Below, in pieces: positions 40,296 through 52,645 of a DNA stretch of 64,000 nt. Where the stretch lies: the NCBI RefSeq assembly GCF_001654835.1, contig NZ_LXEP01000028.1, positions 62,001 through 126,000 on the forward strand, read 5' to 3'. Position 1 is the stretch's first letter. Every line of letters begins with the position of its first letter. Both the position numbers and the translations under genes were made by a program. Source of the stretch: Buttiauxella gaviniae ATCC 51604. GTDB taxonomy: Bacteria; Pseudomonadota; Gammaproteobacteria; Enterobacterales; Enterobacteriaceae. The notes below the pieces were generated by a model that was not told where the DNA came from, did not search any database, and saw nothing but the letters and a program-made list of their open reading frames with translations.

Positions 40296-41359
40296 GTAAT
40301 CAAACCCGGCGGTTAATGGTGATGGCAGGCGGGACCGGTGGGCATGTGTTCCCGGGTCTTGCAGTGGCTCATCATTTAATGGCTCAGGGCTGGCAAGTAC
40401 GCTGGCTCGGAACCGCCGATCGTATGGAAGCTGACTTAGTTCCTAAGCATGGGATTGAGATCGATTTTATTCGTATTTCAGGCTTGCGTGGCAAAGGCCT
40501 GAAAGCAATGTTGCTGGCGCCGGTTCGTATTTTCAATGCCTGGCGTCAAGCGCGGGTCATCATGAAAGCCTATCGTCCGGACGTGGTTCTGGGGATGGGT
40601 GGTTATGTGTCAGGTCCTGGTGGTCTTGCGGCATGGTCACTGGGTATTCCGGTGGTGTTGCATGAGCAAAACGGTATTGCCGGGTTAACCAACAAATGGC
40701 TGTCAAAGATCGCTAAAAAAGTGATGCAGGCGTTTCCGGGGGCATTCCCAAATGCTGACGTAGTGGGCAACCCGGTACGTACCGATGTGCTGGCTTTACC
40801 ATTGCCACAAGAACGTTTTGCCGGGCGCGAAGGCCCTGTGCGGGTATTAGTTGTTGGTGGTTCTCAGGGCGCGCGCGTGCTGAACCAGACCATTCCGCAA
40901 GTTGCCGGTCGCCTGGGCGATGCTGTCACCATTTGGCATCAGAGTGGCAAAGGTGGCGAAGAGTTTGTTACGCAAGGTTATGCAGACGCAGGACAGCCTC
41001 AGCATAAAGTAACCGAGTTTATTGATGATATGGCCGCCGCCTACGCGTGGGCCGATGTCGTGGTCTGCCGCTCCGGTGCATTGACCGTTAGCGAAGTCGC
41101 GGCTGCAGGGTTACCTGCACTGTTTGTTCCCTTCCAGCACAAAGACCGGCAGCAATACTGGAATGCGCTGCCGTTGGAAAAAGCTGGAGCGGCAAAAATA
41201 CTGGAGCAACCGCAGTTTACCGTGGATGCCGTTACCCAAACTCTCGCCGGATGGGACAGAGCAACGTTATTGGCAATGGCCGAGCGTGCGCGTGCTGTAT
41301 CCATTCCTGATGCCACAGAGCGGGTAGCAAAAGAAGTGAGCGCCGCAGCACTGGCGTAA
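40292..41359 (+). CDS. murG: GlcNAc transferase MurG
   Basis: Peripheral membrane GT28 enzyme converting lipid I to lipid II. 355 residues as in E. coli. G-loops [17 protein letters not shown] and [15 protein letters not shown], donor-site [14 protein letters not shown], and [23 protein letters not shown] are present. It overlaps ftsW by 4 bases. A 67-base spacer precedes murC, as in other enterobacteria. Confidence 0.97.
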   Translation: MSNQTRRLMVMAGGTGGHVFPGLAVAHHLMAQGWQVRWLGTADRMEADLVPKHGIEIDFIRISGLRGKGLKAMLLAPVRIFNAWRQARVIMKAYRPDVVLGMGGYVSGPGGLAAWSLGIPVVLHEQNGIAGLTNKWLSKIAKKVMQAFPGAFPNADVVGNPVRTDVLALPLPQERFAGREGPVRVLVVGGSQGARVLNQTIPQVAGRLGDAVTIWHQSGKGGEEFVTQGYADAGQPQHKVTEFIDDMAAAYAWADVVVCRSGALTVSEVAAAGLPALFVPFQHKDRQQYWNALPLEKAGAAKILEQPQFTVDAVTQTLAGWDRATLLAMAERARAVSIPDATERVAKEVSAAALA

Positions 41360-41426
41360 TCATTGTGGGCGGCTGTGTTGCCCATGAATATTTGAAGTAA
41401 TGGCGTTCGACGCTGCAGGTTAGAGA

Positions 41427-42902
41427 ATGAATACACAACAACTGGCGAAACTGCGTTCTATCGTGCCCGAGATGCGTCGCGTCCGGCACATTCACTTTGT
41501 TGGCATCGGCGGCGCCGGTATGGGCGGTATTGCCGAAGTTTTAGCTAACGAAGGTTACCAGATTAGTGGGTCTGATCTGGCTCCGAACCCGGTCACTCAA
41601 CAGTTGTCGGCGCTGGGCGCCACGATTTATTTCAACCATCGCCCGGAAAACGTGCTGGATGCGAGCGTTGTGGTGGTTTCGACCGCAATCTCTATGGATA
41701 ACCCGGAAATTGTTGCGGCTCATGAAGCCCGTATCCCGGTTATCCGCCGTGCTGAAATGTTGGCTGAGTTGATGCGCTTCCGTCACGGCATTGCGATTGC
41801 CGGTACGCACGGCAAAACAACCACCACGGCGATGGTTTCCAGCATCTATGCAGAAGCAGGCCTGGATCCTACTTTTGTGAACGGTGGCTTGGTGAAAGCC
41901 GCAGGAACCCACGCGCGTTTAGGTCACAGTCGTTACCTGATTGCAGAAGCAGATGAGAGTGATGCGTCATTCCTCCACCTGCAACCGATGGTTTCTGTGG
42001 TGACGAATATCGAAGCAGATCACATGGATACTTACCAGGGTGACTTCGAGAATTTAAAGCAGACATTTATTAACTTCCTGCACAACTTACCGTTCTATGG
42101 CCTGGCCGTAATGTGTGTCGATGATCCAGTTATTCGCGAGTTGTTGCCGCGCGTAGGTCGCAAAATCACTACGTACGGTTTTAGCGAAGATGCGGACGTG
42201 CGCATTGAAAGCTATCAGCAGAAAGGCCCGCAGGGGCATTTTACGATTGTGCGCCAGGACAAACCTGCTCTGCATGTCACGCTGAACGCACCAGGTCGTC
42301 ACAACGCGTTAAATGCGGCTGCGGCGGTTTCTGTTGCAACAGAAGAAGGCATTGATGATGCAGACATTCTGCGTGCTCTGGAAAGCTTCCAGGGGACAGG
42401 TCGCCGGTTTGATTTCTTAGGCGAATATCCGCTTGCACCGGTCAACGGCAAAGAGGGCACCGCAATGCTGGTGGATGACTACGGTCACCATCCGACAGAG
42501 GTCGATGCAACCATTAAAGCGGCGCGCGCGGGCTGGCCGGATAAAAACCTGGTCATGATTTTCCAGCCACACCGTTTCACTCGTACCCGTGATTTGTACG
42601 ATGACTTTGCTAACGTATTGTCGCAAGTGGATTCATTGCTGATGCTGGACGTTTATTCTGCTGGTGAAGCTGCGATTCCCGGTGCTGATAGTCGTTCACT
42701 TTGCCGCACCATTCGTGGACGCGGAAAAGTGGACCCGATTCTGGTCCCAGATGCCAGTCAGATCGCTGACGTTTTAGCACCAGTTTTGTCGGGAAATGAC
42801 TTGATCCTGGTGCAAGGTGCAGGAAATGTCGGGAAAGTTGCCAGAAACCTGGCTGAATTTAAATTGCAGTCCCACACTAAGGAAGGAGACCAACATGGCT
42901 GA
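41427..42902 (+). CDS. murC: UDP-MurNAc--L-alanine ligase
   Basis: First Mur ligase, adds L-Ala to UDP-MurNAc. 491 residues as in E. coli. UDP-binding [20 protein letters not shown] loop [23 protein letters not shown] and the C-terminal [20 protein letters not shown] and [12 protein letters not shown] are intact. ddlB begins inside its last 8 bases. Confidence 0.98.
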   Translation: MNTQQLAKLRSIVPEMRRVRHIHFVGIGGAGMGGIAEVLANEGYQISGSDLAPNPVTQQLSALGATIYFNHRPENVLDASVVVVSTAISMDNPEIVAAHEARIPVIRRAEMLAELMRFRHGIAIAGTHGKTTTTAMVSSIYAEAGLDPTFVNGGLVKAAGTHARLGHSRYLIAEADESDASFLHLQPMVSVVTNIEADHMDTYQGDFENLKQTFINFLHNLPFYGLAVMCVDDPVIRELLPRVGRKITTYGFSEDADVRIESYQQKGPQGHFTIVRQDKPALHVTLNAPGRHNALNAAAAVSVATEEGIDDADILRALESFQGTGRRFDFLGEYPLAPVNGKEGTAMLVDDYGHHPTEVDATIKAARAGWPDKNLVMIFQPHRFTRTRDLYDDFANVLSQVDSLLMLDVYSAGEAAIPGADSRSLCRTIRGRGKVDPILVPDASQIADVLAPVLSGNDLILVQGAGNVGKVARNLAEFKLQSHTKEGDQHG

Positions 42903-43815
42903 TAAAATCGCTGTCCTGCTGGGCGGTACTTCCGCTGAACGTGAGGTGTCATTGCAATCAGGCGCTGCAGTACTTGCGGGTCTTCGAGAAGCAGGAATTG
43001 ATGCGCACGAAGTTGATCCTAAAAACACGCCAGTGACTGAGCTAAAAGCGCAGGGGTTCGACAAAGTATTTATTGCCTTACATGGTCGTGGTGGGGAAGA
43101 CGGAACGCTGCAAGGATTACTGGAATTCTTAAAGTTGCCTTACACCGGTAGTAGCGTGATGGCTTCTGCTGTCACTATGGATAAATTGCGTACCAAATTG
43201 CTGTGGAAAGGTGCTGATTTACCGGTTGCTCCGTGGGTTGCGCTAACTCGTCGTGACGTTGAAGCGGGCATTAGTGCAACCACAGTTGAACGCATCGCAA
43301 GCTTAGGGTTGCCTGTCATCGTTAAGCCAAGCCGTGAAGGCTCAAGCGTTGGTATGTCTAAGGTTGATAACGTTTCAGCTCTGCCTGCAGCGCTTGAATT
43401 AGCCTTTGAGCATGACGAAGAAGTGCTAATTGAAAAATGGTTAAGTGGCCCTGAGTACACGGTTGCGATTCTTGGCGAAGAAATATTACCGTCAATTCGT
43501 ATCCAACCCGCTGGAATTTTCTATGATTATGAGGCGAAGTATCTCTCTGATGAGACACAATATTTCTGCCCGAGCGGTTTAATTGAGCAGCGCGAACAAG
43601 AATTGCAGGCTTTAGTGCTGCAAGCCTGGCAAGTTTTGGGCTGCAGTGGCTGGGGGCGCGTAGACGTGATGCTTGATAGCGACGGCCAGTTTTATCTGCT
43701 GGAGGTTAATACCTCTCCAGGTATGACCAGCCATAGCCTGGTGCCAATGGCGGCACGTCAGGCTGGGATGACCTTCTCTCAACTGGTAGTGCGTATTCTG
43801 GAGTTGGCAGACTGA
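42895..43815 (+). CDS. ddlB: D-alanine--D-alanine ligase B
   Basis: ATP-grasp ligase producing D-Ala-D-Ala for MurF. 306 residues as in E. coli. Motifs: [45 protein letters not shown], and metal-binding [22 protein letters not shown] (Tyr/Lys-type substrate loop with [10 protein letters not shown]). The frame is open upstream within murC; the ATG at 42895 has GGAG and matches E. coli. It overlaps murC by 8 bases; ftsQ begins 1 base after its stop. Confidence 0.97.
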   Translation: MADKIAVLLGGTSAEREVSLQSGAAVLAGLREAGIDAHEVDPKNTPVTELKAQGFDKVFIALHGRGGEDGTLQGLLEFLKLPYTGSSVMASAVTMDKLRTKLLWKGADLPVAPWVALTRRDVEAGISATTVERIASLGLPVIVKPSREGSSVGMSKVDNVSALPAALELAFEHDEEVLIEKWLSGPEYTVAILGEEILPSIRIQPAGIFYDYEAKYLSDETQYFCPSGLIEQREQELQALVLQAWQVLGCSGWGRVDVMLDSDGQFYLLEVNTSPGMTSHSLVPMAARQAGMTFSQLVVRILELAD

Positions 43816-43816
43816 T

Positions 43817-44653
43817 ATGTCGCAAGCAGCTCTGAATACGCGTAATCGCCAGGAAGAAGAAGAAACCAGTACTCGTCGCAGTAACGGTGGGCGACTGGCC
43901 GGGATAATTTTCCTGAGCGCAGTACTGTTTACGGTATTTATCGGCGGCTGGATTGTGGTCGGCTGGATGGAAGATGCTCAGCGCCTGCCGCTCTCGAAGT
44001 TGGTGGTTACTGGTGAACGTCATTACACCCGCAACGATGATATTCGTCAGTCAATTCTGGCACTTGGGCCCCCGGGCACCTTTATGACCCAGGATGTGAA
44101 TATCATCCAGCAGCAAATTGAACGCTTACCATGGATTAAGCAGGCGAGCGTAAGAAAGCAGTGGCCGGACGAATTGAAGATTCATCTGGTTGAATATGTG
44201 CCCATCGCGCGCTGGAATGATCAGCATATGATTGATGCGCAAGGAAATTCGTTTAGTGTTCCTGCAGAACGTTCTGCAAAGCAGACTTTACCTATGTTAT
44301 CCGGGCCAGAAGGCAGTGAAGGTGAAGTGTTGGAAGGCTTCCGCGACATGGGCGCAGTGCTGGCAAAGGATAAATTTACGTTGAAAGAAGCGGCGATGAC
44401 CGCTCGTCGTTCCTGGCAATTGACGTTGAATAATGGCATTAAGCTCAACTTGGGCCGGGGCGATACGATGAAACGCTTGAGTCGCTTTGTAGAACTTTAC
44501 CCTGTTCTGCAGCAGCAAGAGCAAGCCGACAACAAAAGGATTAGTTATGTCGACTTGCGTTATGACTCAGGCGCGGCAGTAGGCTGGCAGCCTGCTCCCG
44601 TAACAGAACAACCTAATCCTAATCAGCAACAGAATCAGGCACAGGCAGAATAA
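43817..44653 (+). CDS. ftsQ: Cell division protein FtsQ
   Basis: Bitopic divisome scaffold binding FtsB-FtsL. 278 residues (E. coli 276). Cytoplasmic tail (1-~28), membrane helix (about 29-51, [22 protein letters not shown]), POTRA domain starting [20 protein letters not shown], then the beta domain with [16 protein letters not shown]. The Gln/Asn/Pro-rich C-terminal tail is slightly longer than in E. coli. ftsA starts 2 bases after the stop. Confidence 0.96.
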   Translation: MSQAALNTRNRQEEEETSTRRSNGGRLAGIIFLSAVLFTVFIGGWIVVGWMEDAQRLPLSKLVVTGERHYTRNDDIRQSILALGPPGTFMTQDVNIIQQQIERLPWIKQASVRKQWPDELKIHLVEYVPIARWNDQHMIDAQGNSFSVPAERSAKQTLPMLSGPEGSEGEVLEGFRDMGAVLAKDKFTLKEAAMTARRSWQLTLNNGIKLNLGRGDTMKRLSRFVELYPVLQQQEQADNKRISYVDLRYDSGAAVGWQPAPVTEQPNPNQQQNQAQAE

Positions 44654-44655
44654 CA

Positions 44656-45912
44656 ATGATCAAGGCGACGGACAGAAAACTGGTAGTAGGACTGGAGATC
44701 GGTACCGCAAAGGTTGCCGCTTTAGTAGGGGAAGTTCTGCCTGACGGTATGGTCAATATTATTGGCGTGGGCAGTTGCCCATCGCGTGGTATGGACAAAG
44801 GTGGCGTAAACGATCTTGAGTCAGTCGTGAAATGCGTTCAGCGCGCGATTGACCAGGCCGAATTAATGGCGGACTGCCAGATATCTTCGGTCTACCTTGC
44901 GCTGTCAGGTAAGCATATTAGCTGTCAAAACGAGATTGGCATGGTGCCGATTTCAGAAGAAGAAGTGACACAGGAAGACGTTGAGAACGTTGTTCACACC
45001 GCGAAGTCAGTACGCGTACGTGACGAACATCGTGTTTTGCACGTAATCCCGCAAGAATATGCAATTGACTACCAGGAAGGCATCAAAAATCCTGTAGGTT
45101 TATCAGGTGTTCGCATGCAGGCTAAAGTGCACTTGATTACCTGCCACAACGACATGGCTAAAAACATCGTCAAAGCTGTTGAACGTTGTGGTCTGAAAGT
45201 TGACCAACTGATCTTTGCAGGCCTTGCAGCAAGCTACGCAGTTTTGACCGAAGATGAGCGTGAATTAGGGGTCTGCGTAGTCGATGTCGGTGGTGGTACA
45301 ATGGATATCGCGGTCTACACTGGCGGCGCACTGCGCCACACCAAAGTTATCCCTTATGCAGGGAACGTGGTGACCAGCGATATCGCTTATGCCTTCGGCA
45401 CACCACCGAGTGACGCAGAAGCCATTAAAGTGCGCCATGGCTGCGCGCTAGGTTCGATGGTGGGTAAAGATGAAAACGTTGAAGTGCCAAGTGTCGGTGG
45501 ACGTCCACCGCGTAGCCTGCAACGCCAGACGCTCGCTGAAGTTATCGAGCCTCGTTATACCGAATTATTGAACCTGGTAAACGAAGAGATTTTGCAGTTA
45601 CAAGAACAACTTCGTCAGCAAGGTGTGAAGCACCACCTGGCCGCTGGGATTGTTCTGACAGGTGGCGCCGCGCAAATTGAAGGGCTGGCAGCTTGCGCGC
45701 AACGGGTGTTCCATACGCAAGTACGTATCGGACAGCCGCTCAATATTACAGGCCTGACTGATTATGCCCAGGAGTCTTATTACTCCACAGCAGTCGGCTT
45801 GCTGCACTACGGGAAAGAAACACATCTCAGTGGTGAAGCAGAAGTGGAAAAACGAACCTCTGTCGGCTCATGGATTAAGCGAATCAACAGCTGGCTGAGA
45901 AAAGAGTTTTAA
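44656..45912 (+). CDS. ftsA: Cell division protein FtsA
   Basis: Actin-like ATPase tethering FtsZ to the membrane. 418 residues (E. coli 420). Phosphate loops LVVGLEIGTAKVAALVGE and VCVVDVGGGTMDIAVYTGG, the 1C domain around VSQTEDV-like region 80-165, and GIVLTGGAAQIEGL are conserved. The C-terminal amphipathic membrane-targeting helix is GSWIKRINSWLRKEF. It is 63 bases upstream of ftsZ, in the ftsQAZ group. Confidence 0.97.
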   Translation: MIKATDRKLVVGLEIGTAKVAALVGEVLPDGMVNIIGVGSCPSRGMDKGGVNDLESVVKCVQRAIDQAELMADCQISSVYLALSGKHISCQNEIGMVPISEEEVTQEDVENVVHTAKSVRVRDEHRVLHVIPQEYAIDYQEGIKNPVGLSGVRMQAKVHLITCHNDMAKNIVKAVERCGLKVDQLIFAGLAASYAVLTEDERELGVCVVDVGGGTMDIAVYTGGALRHTKVIPYAGNVVTSDIAYAFGTPPSDAEAIKVRHGCALGSMVGKDENVEVPSVGGRPPRSLQRQTLAEVIEPRYTELLNLVNEEILQLQEQLRQQGVKHHLAAGIVLTGGAAQIEGLAACAQRVFHTQVRIGQPLNITGLTDYAQESYYSTAVGLLHYGKETHLSGEAEVEKRTSVGSWIKRINSWLRKEF

Positions 45913-45975
45913 ATTTTATAAGAGACCAGACAAAATTAGCGGTCTCAGGCGACAGGCACAAAACGGAGAGAAACT

Positions 45976-47127
45976 ATGTTTGAACCTATGGAACTGACCA
46001 ACGACGCGGTGATTAAAGTCATCGGCGTCGGTGGTGGCGGCGGTAATGCCGTTGAACACATGGTGCGCGAACGCATCGAAGGTGTTGAATTCTTTGCAGT
46101 GAATACTGATGCTCAAGCGTTACGTAAAACTGCTGTAGGCCAGACTATCCAGATTGGTAATGGTATTACCAAAGGTCTGGGTGCTGGAGCGAACCCTGAA
46201 GTGGGTCGTACCGCTGCGGAAGAAGACCGTGAAGCGTTACGTACGGCCCTTGAAGGCGCAGACATGGTATTTATCGCTGCAGGTATGGGCGGTGGTACAG
46301 GTACAGGTGCTGCACCTGTAGTTGCAGAGGTTGCTAAAGATCTGGGCATTCTGACCGTTGCTGTTGTGACTAAGCCATTCAATTTTGAAGGCAAGAAGCG
46401 CATGGCATTCGCGGAGCAGGGTATTGCTGAGCTCTCTAAGCACGTCGACTCCTTGATCACTATCCCTAACGACAAATTGTTGAAAGTACTGGGCCGTGGT
46501 ATTTCTTTGCTTGACGCTTTTGGCGCAGCAAACGATGTGCTCAAAGGCGCGGTGCAGGGTATCGCAGAACTGATTACTCGTCCGGGCCTGATGAACGTCG
46601 ACTTTGCTGACGTGCGCACAGTAATGTCCGAAATGGGTTATGCCATGATGGGCTCTGGTGTGGCAAGTGGTGAAGACCGTGCTGAAGAAGCGGCAGAAAT
46701 GGCGATTTCCAGCCCGCTGTTGGAAGACATCGATCTGTCCGGCGCTCGTGGCGTTCTGGTTAACATCACCGCTGGCTTCGACCTGCGTCTGGATGAGTTC
46801 GAAACGGTGGGTAACACCATTCGTGCGTTCGCATCTGATAACGCGACTGTGGTTATCGGTACTTCTCTGGACCCAGAGATGAACGACGAACTGCGTGTAA
46901 CTGTTGTTGCAACCGGTATTGGCATGGACAAACGTCCAGAAATCACCCTGGTGACCAACAAGCAGACTCAACAGCCAGTTATGGATCGCTACCAACAACA
47001 CGGTATGGCTCCGCTTCAGCAAGAGCAGAAACCTGTTGCCAAGGTAGTTAATGACAATACGCCACAAACGACGAAAGAGCCTGATTATCTGGATATTCCA
47101 GCGTTTTTGCGCAAGCAAGCTGATTAA
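45976..47127 (+). CDS. ftsZ: Cell division GTPase FtsZ
   Basis: Tubulin-like GTPase that forms the Z-ring. 383 residues as in E. coli. The tubulin signature GGGTGTG is at residues 105-111, with [13 protein letters not shown] near the N-terminus and the T7 synergy loop [15 protein letters not shown]. The linker is Gln-rich, followed by the conserved C-terminal peptide [14 protein letters not shown] that binds FtsA, ZipA, ZapD and MinC. ZapD itself is encoded at 52.6 kb. Confidence 0.98.
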   Translation: MFEPMELTNDAVIKVIGVGGGGGNAVEHMVRERIEGVEFFAVNTDAQALRKTAVGQTIQIGNGITKGLGAGANPEVGRTAAEEDREALRTALEGADMVFIAAGMGGGTGTGAAPVVAEVAKDLGILTVAVVTKPFNFEGKKRMAFAEQGIAELSKHVDSLITIPNDKLLKVLGRGISLLDAFGAANDVLKGAVQGIAELITRPGLMNVDFADVRTVMSEMGYAMMGSGVASGEDRAEEAAEMAISSPLLEDIDLSGARGVLVNITAGFDLRLDEFETVGNTIRAFASDNATVVIGTSLDPEMNDELRVTVVATGIGMDKRPEITLVTNKQTQQPVMDRYQQHGMAPLQQEQKPVAKVVNDNTPQTTKEPDYLDIPAFLRKQAD

Positions 47128-47141
47128 GAATAAACCGGAAT

Positions 47142-47170
47142 TTGGGGAACTGCGCTCTTTGTGCTAAACT
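47142..47170 (+). promoter_or_regulatory. lpxC promoter
   Basis: Extended -10 (TGC TAAACT, hexamer 47165-47170) with a weak -35 TTGGGG (47142-47147) 17 bases upstream, in the 100-base ftsZ-lpxC gap. The TGn extension compensates for the poor -35. Confidence 0.6.
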
Positions 47171-47206
47171 GGCCCACCGATTGTGATATACACTTCGGTT
47201 GGATAG

Positions 47207-48145
<939 letters not shown>

Positions 48146-48153
48146 CACCAGAA

Positions 48154-48672
48154 TTATTTATTGCGACTGGTTTCATTGGTACTCTCTCCGGCCAATGACG
48201 CCAGTCGTTCTATTATTGCCTTTAATTTTTCCGGGCTACGTTCAGCCACCATTCTTAATGCCTCTGCACTTTGCTGACTCAGAACTCTGTTAACCCCTCC
48301 AGTTTTACCCTTCACTGTTTGAATGCTGTTTTCTTGTACTGATTCTTGCCCAATTGCAGCCAGTGATGGATTAATCCTGATGTCGATTGATGTCAATGAT
48401 GGTAATATTTGTGCACGTAATGCACTCAGTAGCGTGGCTTGTTCATAGCGTAAACGCATCAGCCAGCTAGCATTTGCAGTTTCAAGTACGAGAATGCCTT
48501 GTCGGAAATTTGCTACCCGGCACCAGGGATGTAGTTGAGCGGGTAATATCCCTTTCACAGCCCTGTTGAGCCTAAGTAGTGCAGTTGCGCGTTGTTGCAC
48601 GTTTTGCAACACGCTTTCGGCTCCAGCATCATCGAACAAATGATCTAAAGATTGTGGGCGACTATCACGCAT
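48154..48672 (-). CDS. DciA-like protein (DUF721)
   Basis: 172 residues, soluble. The N-terminal half ([21 protein letters not shown], later [39 protein letters not shown]) has the DUF721 pattern of DciA, the ancestral loader of the replicative helicase in many bacteria. The Ser/Gln-rich C-terminal tail is variable. It is the only minus-strand gene between lpxC and secM; its start is 22 bases from the divergent secM start. Enterobacteria load helicase with DnaC, so the role of a retained DciA-like protein is unclear. Family assignment is by pattern, not search. Confidence 0.78.
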   Translation of the reverse strand: MRDSRPQSLDHLFDDAGAESVLQNVQQRATALLRLNRAVKGILPAQLHPWCRVANFRQGILVLETANASWLMRLRYEQATLLSALRAQILPSLTSIDIRINPSLAAIGQESVQENSIQTVKGKTGGVNRVLSQQSAEALRMVAERSPEKLKAIIERLASLAGESTNETSRNK

Positions 48673-48694
48673 ACATAATGCTCCGGCGGATAAA

Positions 48695-49201
48695 GTGATT
48701 GGTATTCTAAATTGTTGGCGACAGTTTGGCAGACGTTATTTCTGGCCGCATCTCTTATTAGGGATGGTCGCGGCGAGTTTTGGTATGCCTGCGCTCAGCC
48801 AAAATACCGAGCCAACAGCCCCTGCTGAAACATCCACCAGTAGCCACGATTACCTCAACAAGGTCAGCTTCAATAGTCTGGCATTATTGCAGGAAAGTAC
48901 CCGCCGACCATCATTTAGTGTCGATTACTGGCATCAGCATGCAATTCGAACTGTAATTCGTCACCTTTCTTTTGCTATGGCGCCGCAAACGCAGCCAGCA
49001 GCACAAGAGAGTTTGCCACTTCAGGCACATAAACTCGCTTTACTGGACACGCTCAGTGCGCTGCTCACCCAGGAAAGCAAACCCCCAGTTATTGTGCGCC
49101 ACACTGCACTTTGGCAATCGCCAGCTGTCGAGACTTTTAGTCCTGCCATTTGGATAAGCCAGGTCCAGGGTATCCGCGCTGGCCCACAACGCCTCAGCTA
49201 A
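48695..49201 (+). CDS. secM: SecA translation regulator SecM
   Basis: Exported arrest peptide that monitors Sec activity and controls secA translation. 168 residues (E. coli 170), GTG start. The signal peptide is unusually long (about 1-36, [20 protein letters not shown]), followed by conserved [20 protein letters not shown]. The arrest motif at 148-164 reads [17 protein letters not shown], against FSTPVWISQAQGIRAGP in E. coli. The essential F-x5-W-I-x4-GIRAGP residues are kept. The segment before it is shorter than in E. coli. secA follows 66 bases later. Confidence 0.95.
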   Translation: MIGILNCWRQFGRRYFWPHLLLGMVAASFGMPALSQNTEPTAPAETSTSSHDYLNKVSFNSLALLQESTRRPSFSVDYWHQHAIRTVIRHLSFAMAPQTQPAAQESLPLQAHKLALLDTLSALLTQESKPPVIVRHTALWQSPAVETFSPAIWISQVQGIRAGPQRLS

Positions 49202-49267
49202 CTCCATTTCCTTTAATTATAACGTTATTTTAGCTCTGCCCTGACGGTAGGCGTTTGAGAATTAATT

Positions 49268-51973
49268 ATGCTAATCAAATTATTAACTAAAGTTTTCGGT
49301 AGCCGCAACGACCGCACCCTGCGTCGCATGCGTAAAGTTGTCAATATTATCAATAGTATGGAACCGGAAATTGAAAAACTTTCGGATGATGAATTAAAAG
49401 CAAAAACTGGCGAATTCCGTGCGCGTCTTGAGAAAGGCGAAGTGCTGGAGAATCTGATCCCAGAAGCTTTTGCTGTTGTTCGTGAGGCGAGTAAACGTGT
49501 ATTCGGCATGCGCCACTTCGACGTGCAGTTGCTGGGCGGTATGGTTCTGAACGAACGCTGCATCGCAGAGATGCGTACTGGTGAAGGTAAAACACTGACT
49601 GCAACTCTGCCTGCATACCTGAACGCATTAAGCGGCCGTGGTGTTCATGTTGTTACTGTGAACGACTATCTGGCCCAGCGCGATGCTGAAAACAACCGTC
49701 CTTTGTTCGAATACCTTGGCCTGAGCGTTGGTATCAACTTGCCAAACATGCCAGCACCTGCAAAGCGCGAAGCTTATGCAGCTGACATTACTTACGGCAC
49801 CAACAACGAGTACGGCTTTGACTACCTGCGCGACAATATGGCGTTCAGCCCTGAAGAACGCGTTCAGCGCAAACTGCACTATGCATTGGTGGATGAGGTT
49901 GACTCAATTCTTATCGATGAAGCACGTACGCCGCTGATTATCTCCGGCCCTGCTGAAGATAGCTCCGAGATGTACCGTAAAGTAAACAAAATCATCCCGA
50001 GCCTAATCCGTCAGGAAAAAGAAGATTCTGATACTTTCCAGGGCGAAGGCCACTTCTCGGTGGACGAAAAATCTCGTCAGGTAAACATTACCGAACGCGG
50101 TCTGGTGCTGGTTGAAGAGTTGCTGGTACGCGAAGGCATTATGGAAGAAGGTGAGTCTCTGTACTCCCCGACGAACATTATGCTGATGCACCACGTAACT
50201 GCTGCATTGCGTGCGCACGTGCTGTTCGCCCGTGACGTTGATTACATCGTTAAAGATGGCGAAGTTATCATCGTTGATGAACACACCGGTCGTACCATGC
50301 AAGGCCGTCGCTGGTCTGATGGCCTGCACCAGGCTGTTGAAGCTAAAGAAGGCGTCGACATTCAGAACGAAAACCAGACGCTGGCATCCATCACCTTCCA
50401 GAACTACTTCCGCCTGTATGAAAAACTGGCCGGTATGACGGGTACTGCGGACACAGAAGCATTCGAATTTAGCTCTATCTACAAACTCGATACCATTGTT
50501 GTGCCGACTAACCGTCCAATGATCCGTAAAGACATGCCTGATCTGGTCTATATGACCGAAGCAGACAAGATTATGGCAATCATTGAAGATATTAAAGAGC
50601 GCACGATCAACGGTCAGCCTGTTCTTGTCGGTACTATTTCAATCGAGAAATCCGAAGTGGTTTCTGCTGAATTGACCAAAGCCGGTATCAAACACAACGT
50701 TCTGAACGCCAAATTCCACGCCAACGAAGCAGGTATCGTTGCTCAGGCCGGTTACCCAGCCTCTGTGACCATCGCAACCAACATGGCTGGTCGTGGTACG
50801 GATATCGTGTTGGGTGGTAGCTGGCAGGCAGAAGTTGCTGAGCTTGAAGACCCAACGCCTGAGCAAATCGCGCAGATTAAAGCTGACTGGCAGATTCGCC
50901 ATGACGCAGTTCTGGCATCAGGTGGCTTGCACATTATCGGTACCGAGCGTCACGAATCTCGCCGTATCGATAACCAGTTGCGTGGCCGTTCCGGCCGTCA
51001 GGGCGATGCGGGTTCATCTCGTTTCTACCTGTCCATGGAAGATTCACTGATGCGTATTTTCGCATCGGATCGTGTTTCAGGCATGATGCGTAAACTCGGT
51101 ATGAAGCCGGGCGAAGCGATTGAACACCCATGGGTTACTAAGGCAATTGCTAACGCCCAGCGTAAAGTTGAAAGCCGTAACTTCGATATCCGTAAACAGC
51201 TTCTGGAATATGATGATGTGGCCAACGATCAGCGTCGTGCGATCTACAGCCAGCGTAACGAATTGCTGGATGTGAGCGACGTTAGCGAAACCATCAACAG
51301 CATCCGCGAAGACGTCTTCAAAGTGACTATCGACGCACACATTCCACCGCAATCACTGGAAGAAATGTGGGATGTTGAAGGCCTGGAAGAACGCCTGAAA
51401 AACGATTTCGACCTTGAACTGCCAATTAAAGAGTGGCTGGATAAAGAGCCTGAACTGCACGAAGAAACTCTGCGTGAGCGTATTTTGCAGAACGCTATTG
51501 AAGTGTATAAGCGTAAAGAAGAGGTTGTTGGCATTGAAATGATGCGCCACTTCGAAAAAGGCGTCATGTTGCAGACTCTGGATTCACTGTGGAAAGAGCA
51601 CCTTGCAGCGATGGATTACCTGCGCCAGGGTATCCACTTGCGTGGTTATGCGCAGAAAGATCCTAAGCAAGAATACAAGCGTGAATCCTTTGCGATGTTT
51701 GCATCAATGCTTGAAGCGCTGAAATATGAAGTGATCAGTACGCTCAGCAAAGTGCAGGTTCGTATGCCTGAAGAAGTAGAGGCAATGGAGCAGCAGCGTC
51801 GTGAAGAAGCTGAACGTTTGGCGCAGATGCAACAGTTGAGCCATCAGGATGCTGACACACTTGCTGCTGAAGAGTTGGCTGCGGAAACAGGTGAGCGCAA
51901 AGTGGGCCGTAACGATCCGTGCCCATGCGGTTCAGGTAAGAAATTCAAACAGTGCCATGGCCGTTTAAGCTAA
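49268..51973 (+). CDS. secA: Preprotein translocase ATPase SecA
   Basis: Motor of Sec-dependent export. 901 residues as in E. coli. Walker A MRTGEGKT at 102-109, [13 protein letters not shown], helicase motifs [14 protein letters not shown] and [18 protein letters not shown]. The C-terminal zinc-binding segment [14 protein letters not shown] binds SecB. Its translation is expected to rise when SecM stalls the ribosome. Followed by a strong terminator. Confidence 0.98.
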   Translation: MLIKLLTKVFGSRNDRTLRRMRKVVNIINSMEPEIEKLSDDELKAKTGEFRARLEKGEVLENLIPEAFAVVREASKRVFGMRHFDVQLLGGMVLNERCIAEMRTGEGKTLTATLPAYLNALSGRGVHVVTVNDYLAQRDAENNRPLFEYLGLSVGINLPNMPAPAKREAYAADITYGTNNEYGFDYLRDNMAFSPEERVQRKLHYALVDEVDSILIDEARTPLIISGPAEDSSEMYRKVNKIIPSLIRQEKEDSDTFQGEGHFSVDEKSRQVNITERGLVLVEELLVREGIMEEGESLYSPTNIMLMHHVTAALRAHVLFARDVDYIVKDGEVIIVDEHTGRTMQGRRWSDGLHQAVEAKEGVDIQNENQTLASITFQNYFRLYEKLAGMTGTADTEAFEFSSIYKLDTIVVPTNRPMIRKDMPDLVYMTEADKIMAIIEDIKERTINGQPVLVGTISIEKSEVVSAELTKAGIKHNVLNAKFHANEAGIVAQAGYPASVTIATNMAGRGTDIVLGGSWQAEVAELEDPTPEQIAQIKADWQIRHDAVLASGGLHIIGTERHESRRIDNQLRGRSGRQGDAGSSRFYLSMEDSLMRIFASDRVSGMMRKLGMKPGEAIEHPWVTKAIANAQRKVESRNFDIRKQLLEYDDVANDQRRAIYSQRNELLDVSDVSETINSIREDVFKVTIDAHIPPQSLEEMWDVEGLEERLKNDFDLELPIKEWLDKEPELHEETLRERILQNAIEVYKRKEEVVGIEMMRHFEKGVMLQTLDSLWKEHLAAMDYLRQGIHLRGYAQKDPKQEYKRESFAMFASMLEALKYEVISTLSKVQVRMPEEVEAMEQQRREEAERLAQMQQLSHQDADTLAAEELAAETGERKVGRNDPCPCGSGKKFKQCHGRLS

Positions 51974-51990
51974 GAATGTAATTGTTGATA

Positions 51991-52017
51991 AAGGCGCAGC
52001 TTGCTGCGCCTTTTTTC
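51991..52017 (+). terminator. Terminator of secM-secA
   Basis: GGCGCAGC pairs perfectly with GCTGCGCC around TT, flanked by AA and followed by six Ts, 18 bases after the secA stop. Confidence 0.92.
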
Positions 52018-52037
52018 TATGGAGCAGCTGCACAAAA

Positions 52038-52442
52038 ATGAAACAACTAGAAATCGCCGTTGGCATAATCCGCAATCAAGCGGGTGAGATTTTTATTACT
52101 CAAAGAGCCGCCGATGCTCACATGGCCAATAAGCTTGAATTTCCCGGTGGGAAGATTGAAGCCGATGAAACGCCTGAGCAGGCATTAGTTCGTGAGCTTC
52201 AGGAAGAGACAGGTATCACGGCTACCGGCTTTACTCTTTTTGATAAACTGGCTTATGAGTTCCCGGACCGGCATATCACGCTGTGGTTTTTCATGGTGGA
52301 AAGTTGGGAAGGTGAACCGTGGGGTAAAGAAGGGCAACCGGGTCAATGGATTGCGCAAAATGCGCTGGTGGCGTCAGATTTTCCACCAGCCAATGAACCA
52401 GTAATTAGCAAATTAGTTATTAACAAACTACAGCAAGGTTAA
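52038..52442 (+). CDS. mutT: 8-oxo-dGTP diphosphatase MutT
   Basis: Nudix hydrolase removing 8-oxo-dGTP from the nucleotide pool. 134 residues (E. coli 129). Complete Nudix box [24 protein letters not shown] at about residues 37-60, preceded by [18 protein letters not shown] and EFPGG. It starts just after the secA terminator. Its 3' end overlaps the convergent yacG stop by 4 bases. Together with MutY it forms the GO system in this window. Confidence 0.96.
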   Translation: MKQLEIAVGIIRNQAGEIFITQRAADAHMANKLEFPGGKIEADETPEQALVRELQEETGITATGFTLFDKLAYEFPDRHITLWFFMVESWEGEPWGKEGQPGQWIAQNALVASDFPPANEPVISKLVINKLQQG

Positions 52443-52636
52443 CGCAGGTCTTCTTCACTCCAGTCGTCGCTTTCTGATAAATCGCCGCTGCTAGGAATTC
52501 GTTTTTCCTCGGCGGCCCATTCACCTAGGTCAATCAACTGGCAGCGTTTGCAGCAAAATGGGCGATATGGGCTGGTTTCATCCCAGATGACAACTTTACC
52601 GCAACCCGGGCAATTCACTTTTATTGTTTCAGTCAT
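52439..52636 (-). CDS. yacG: DNA gyrase inhibitor YacG
   Basis: 65-residue zinc protein that binds GyrB and inhibits gyrase. Zinc ligands are Cys9, Cys12, Cys28 and Cys32 (CPGCG ... FCCKRCQ); the acidic C-terminus ([16 protein letters not shown]) is typical. Last gene of the coaE-zapD-yacG operon, starting 9 bases after zapD. Confidence 0.95.
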   Translation of the reverse strand: MTETIKVNCPGCGKVVIWDETSPYRPFCCKRCQLIDLGEWAAEEKRIPSSGDLSESDDWSEEDLR

Positions 52637-52645
52637 ATTCGCTCC

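Noticed and set aside
46237-47118. Long minus-strand open frame (293 codons) antisense to ftsZ
   Set aside because: It mirrors the ftsZ codon structure, is rich in His, Cys, Arg and Asn, and has no family motif; ftsZ on the other strand is certain.
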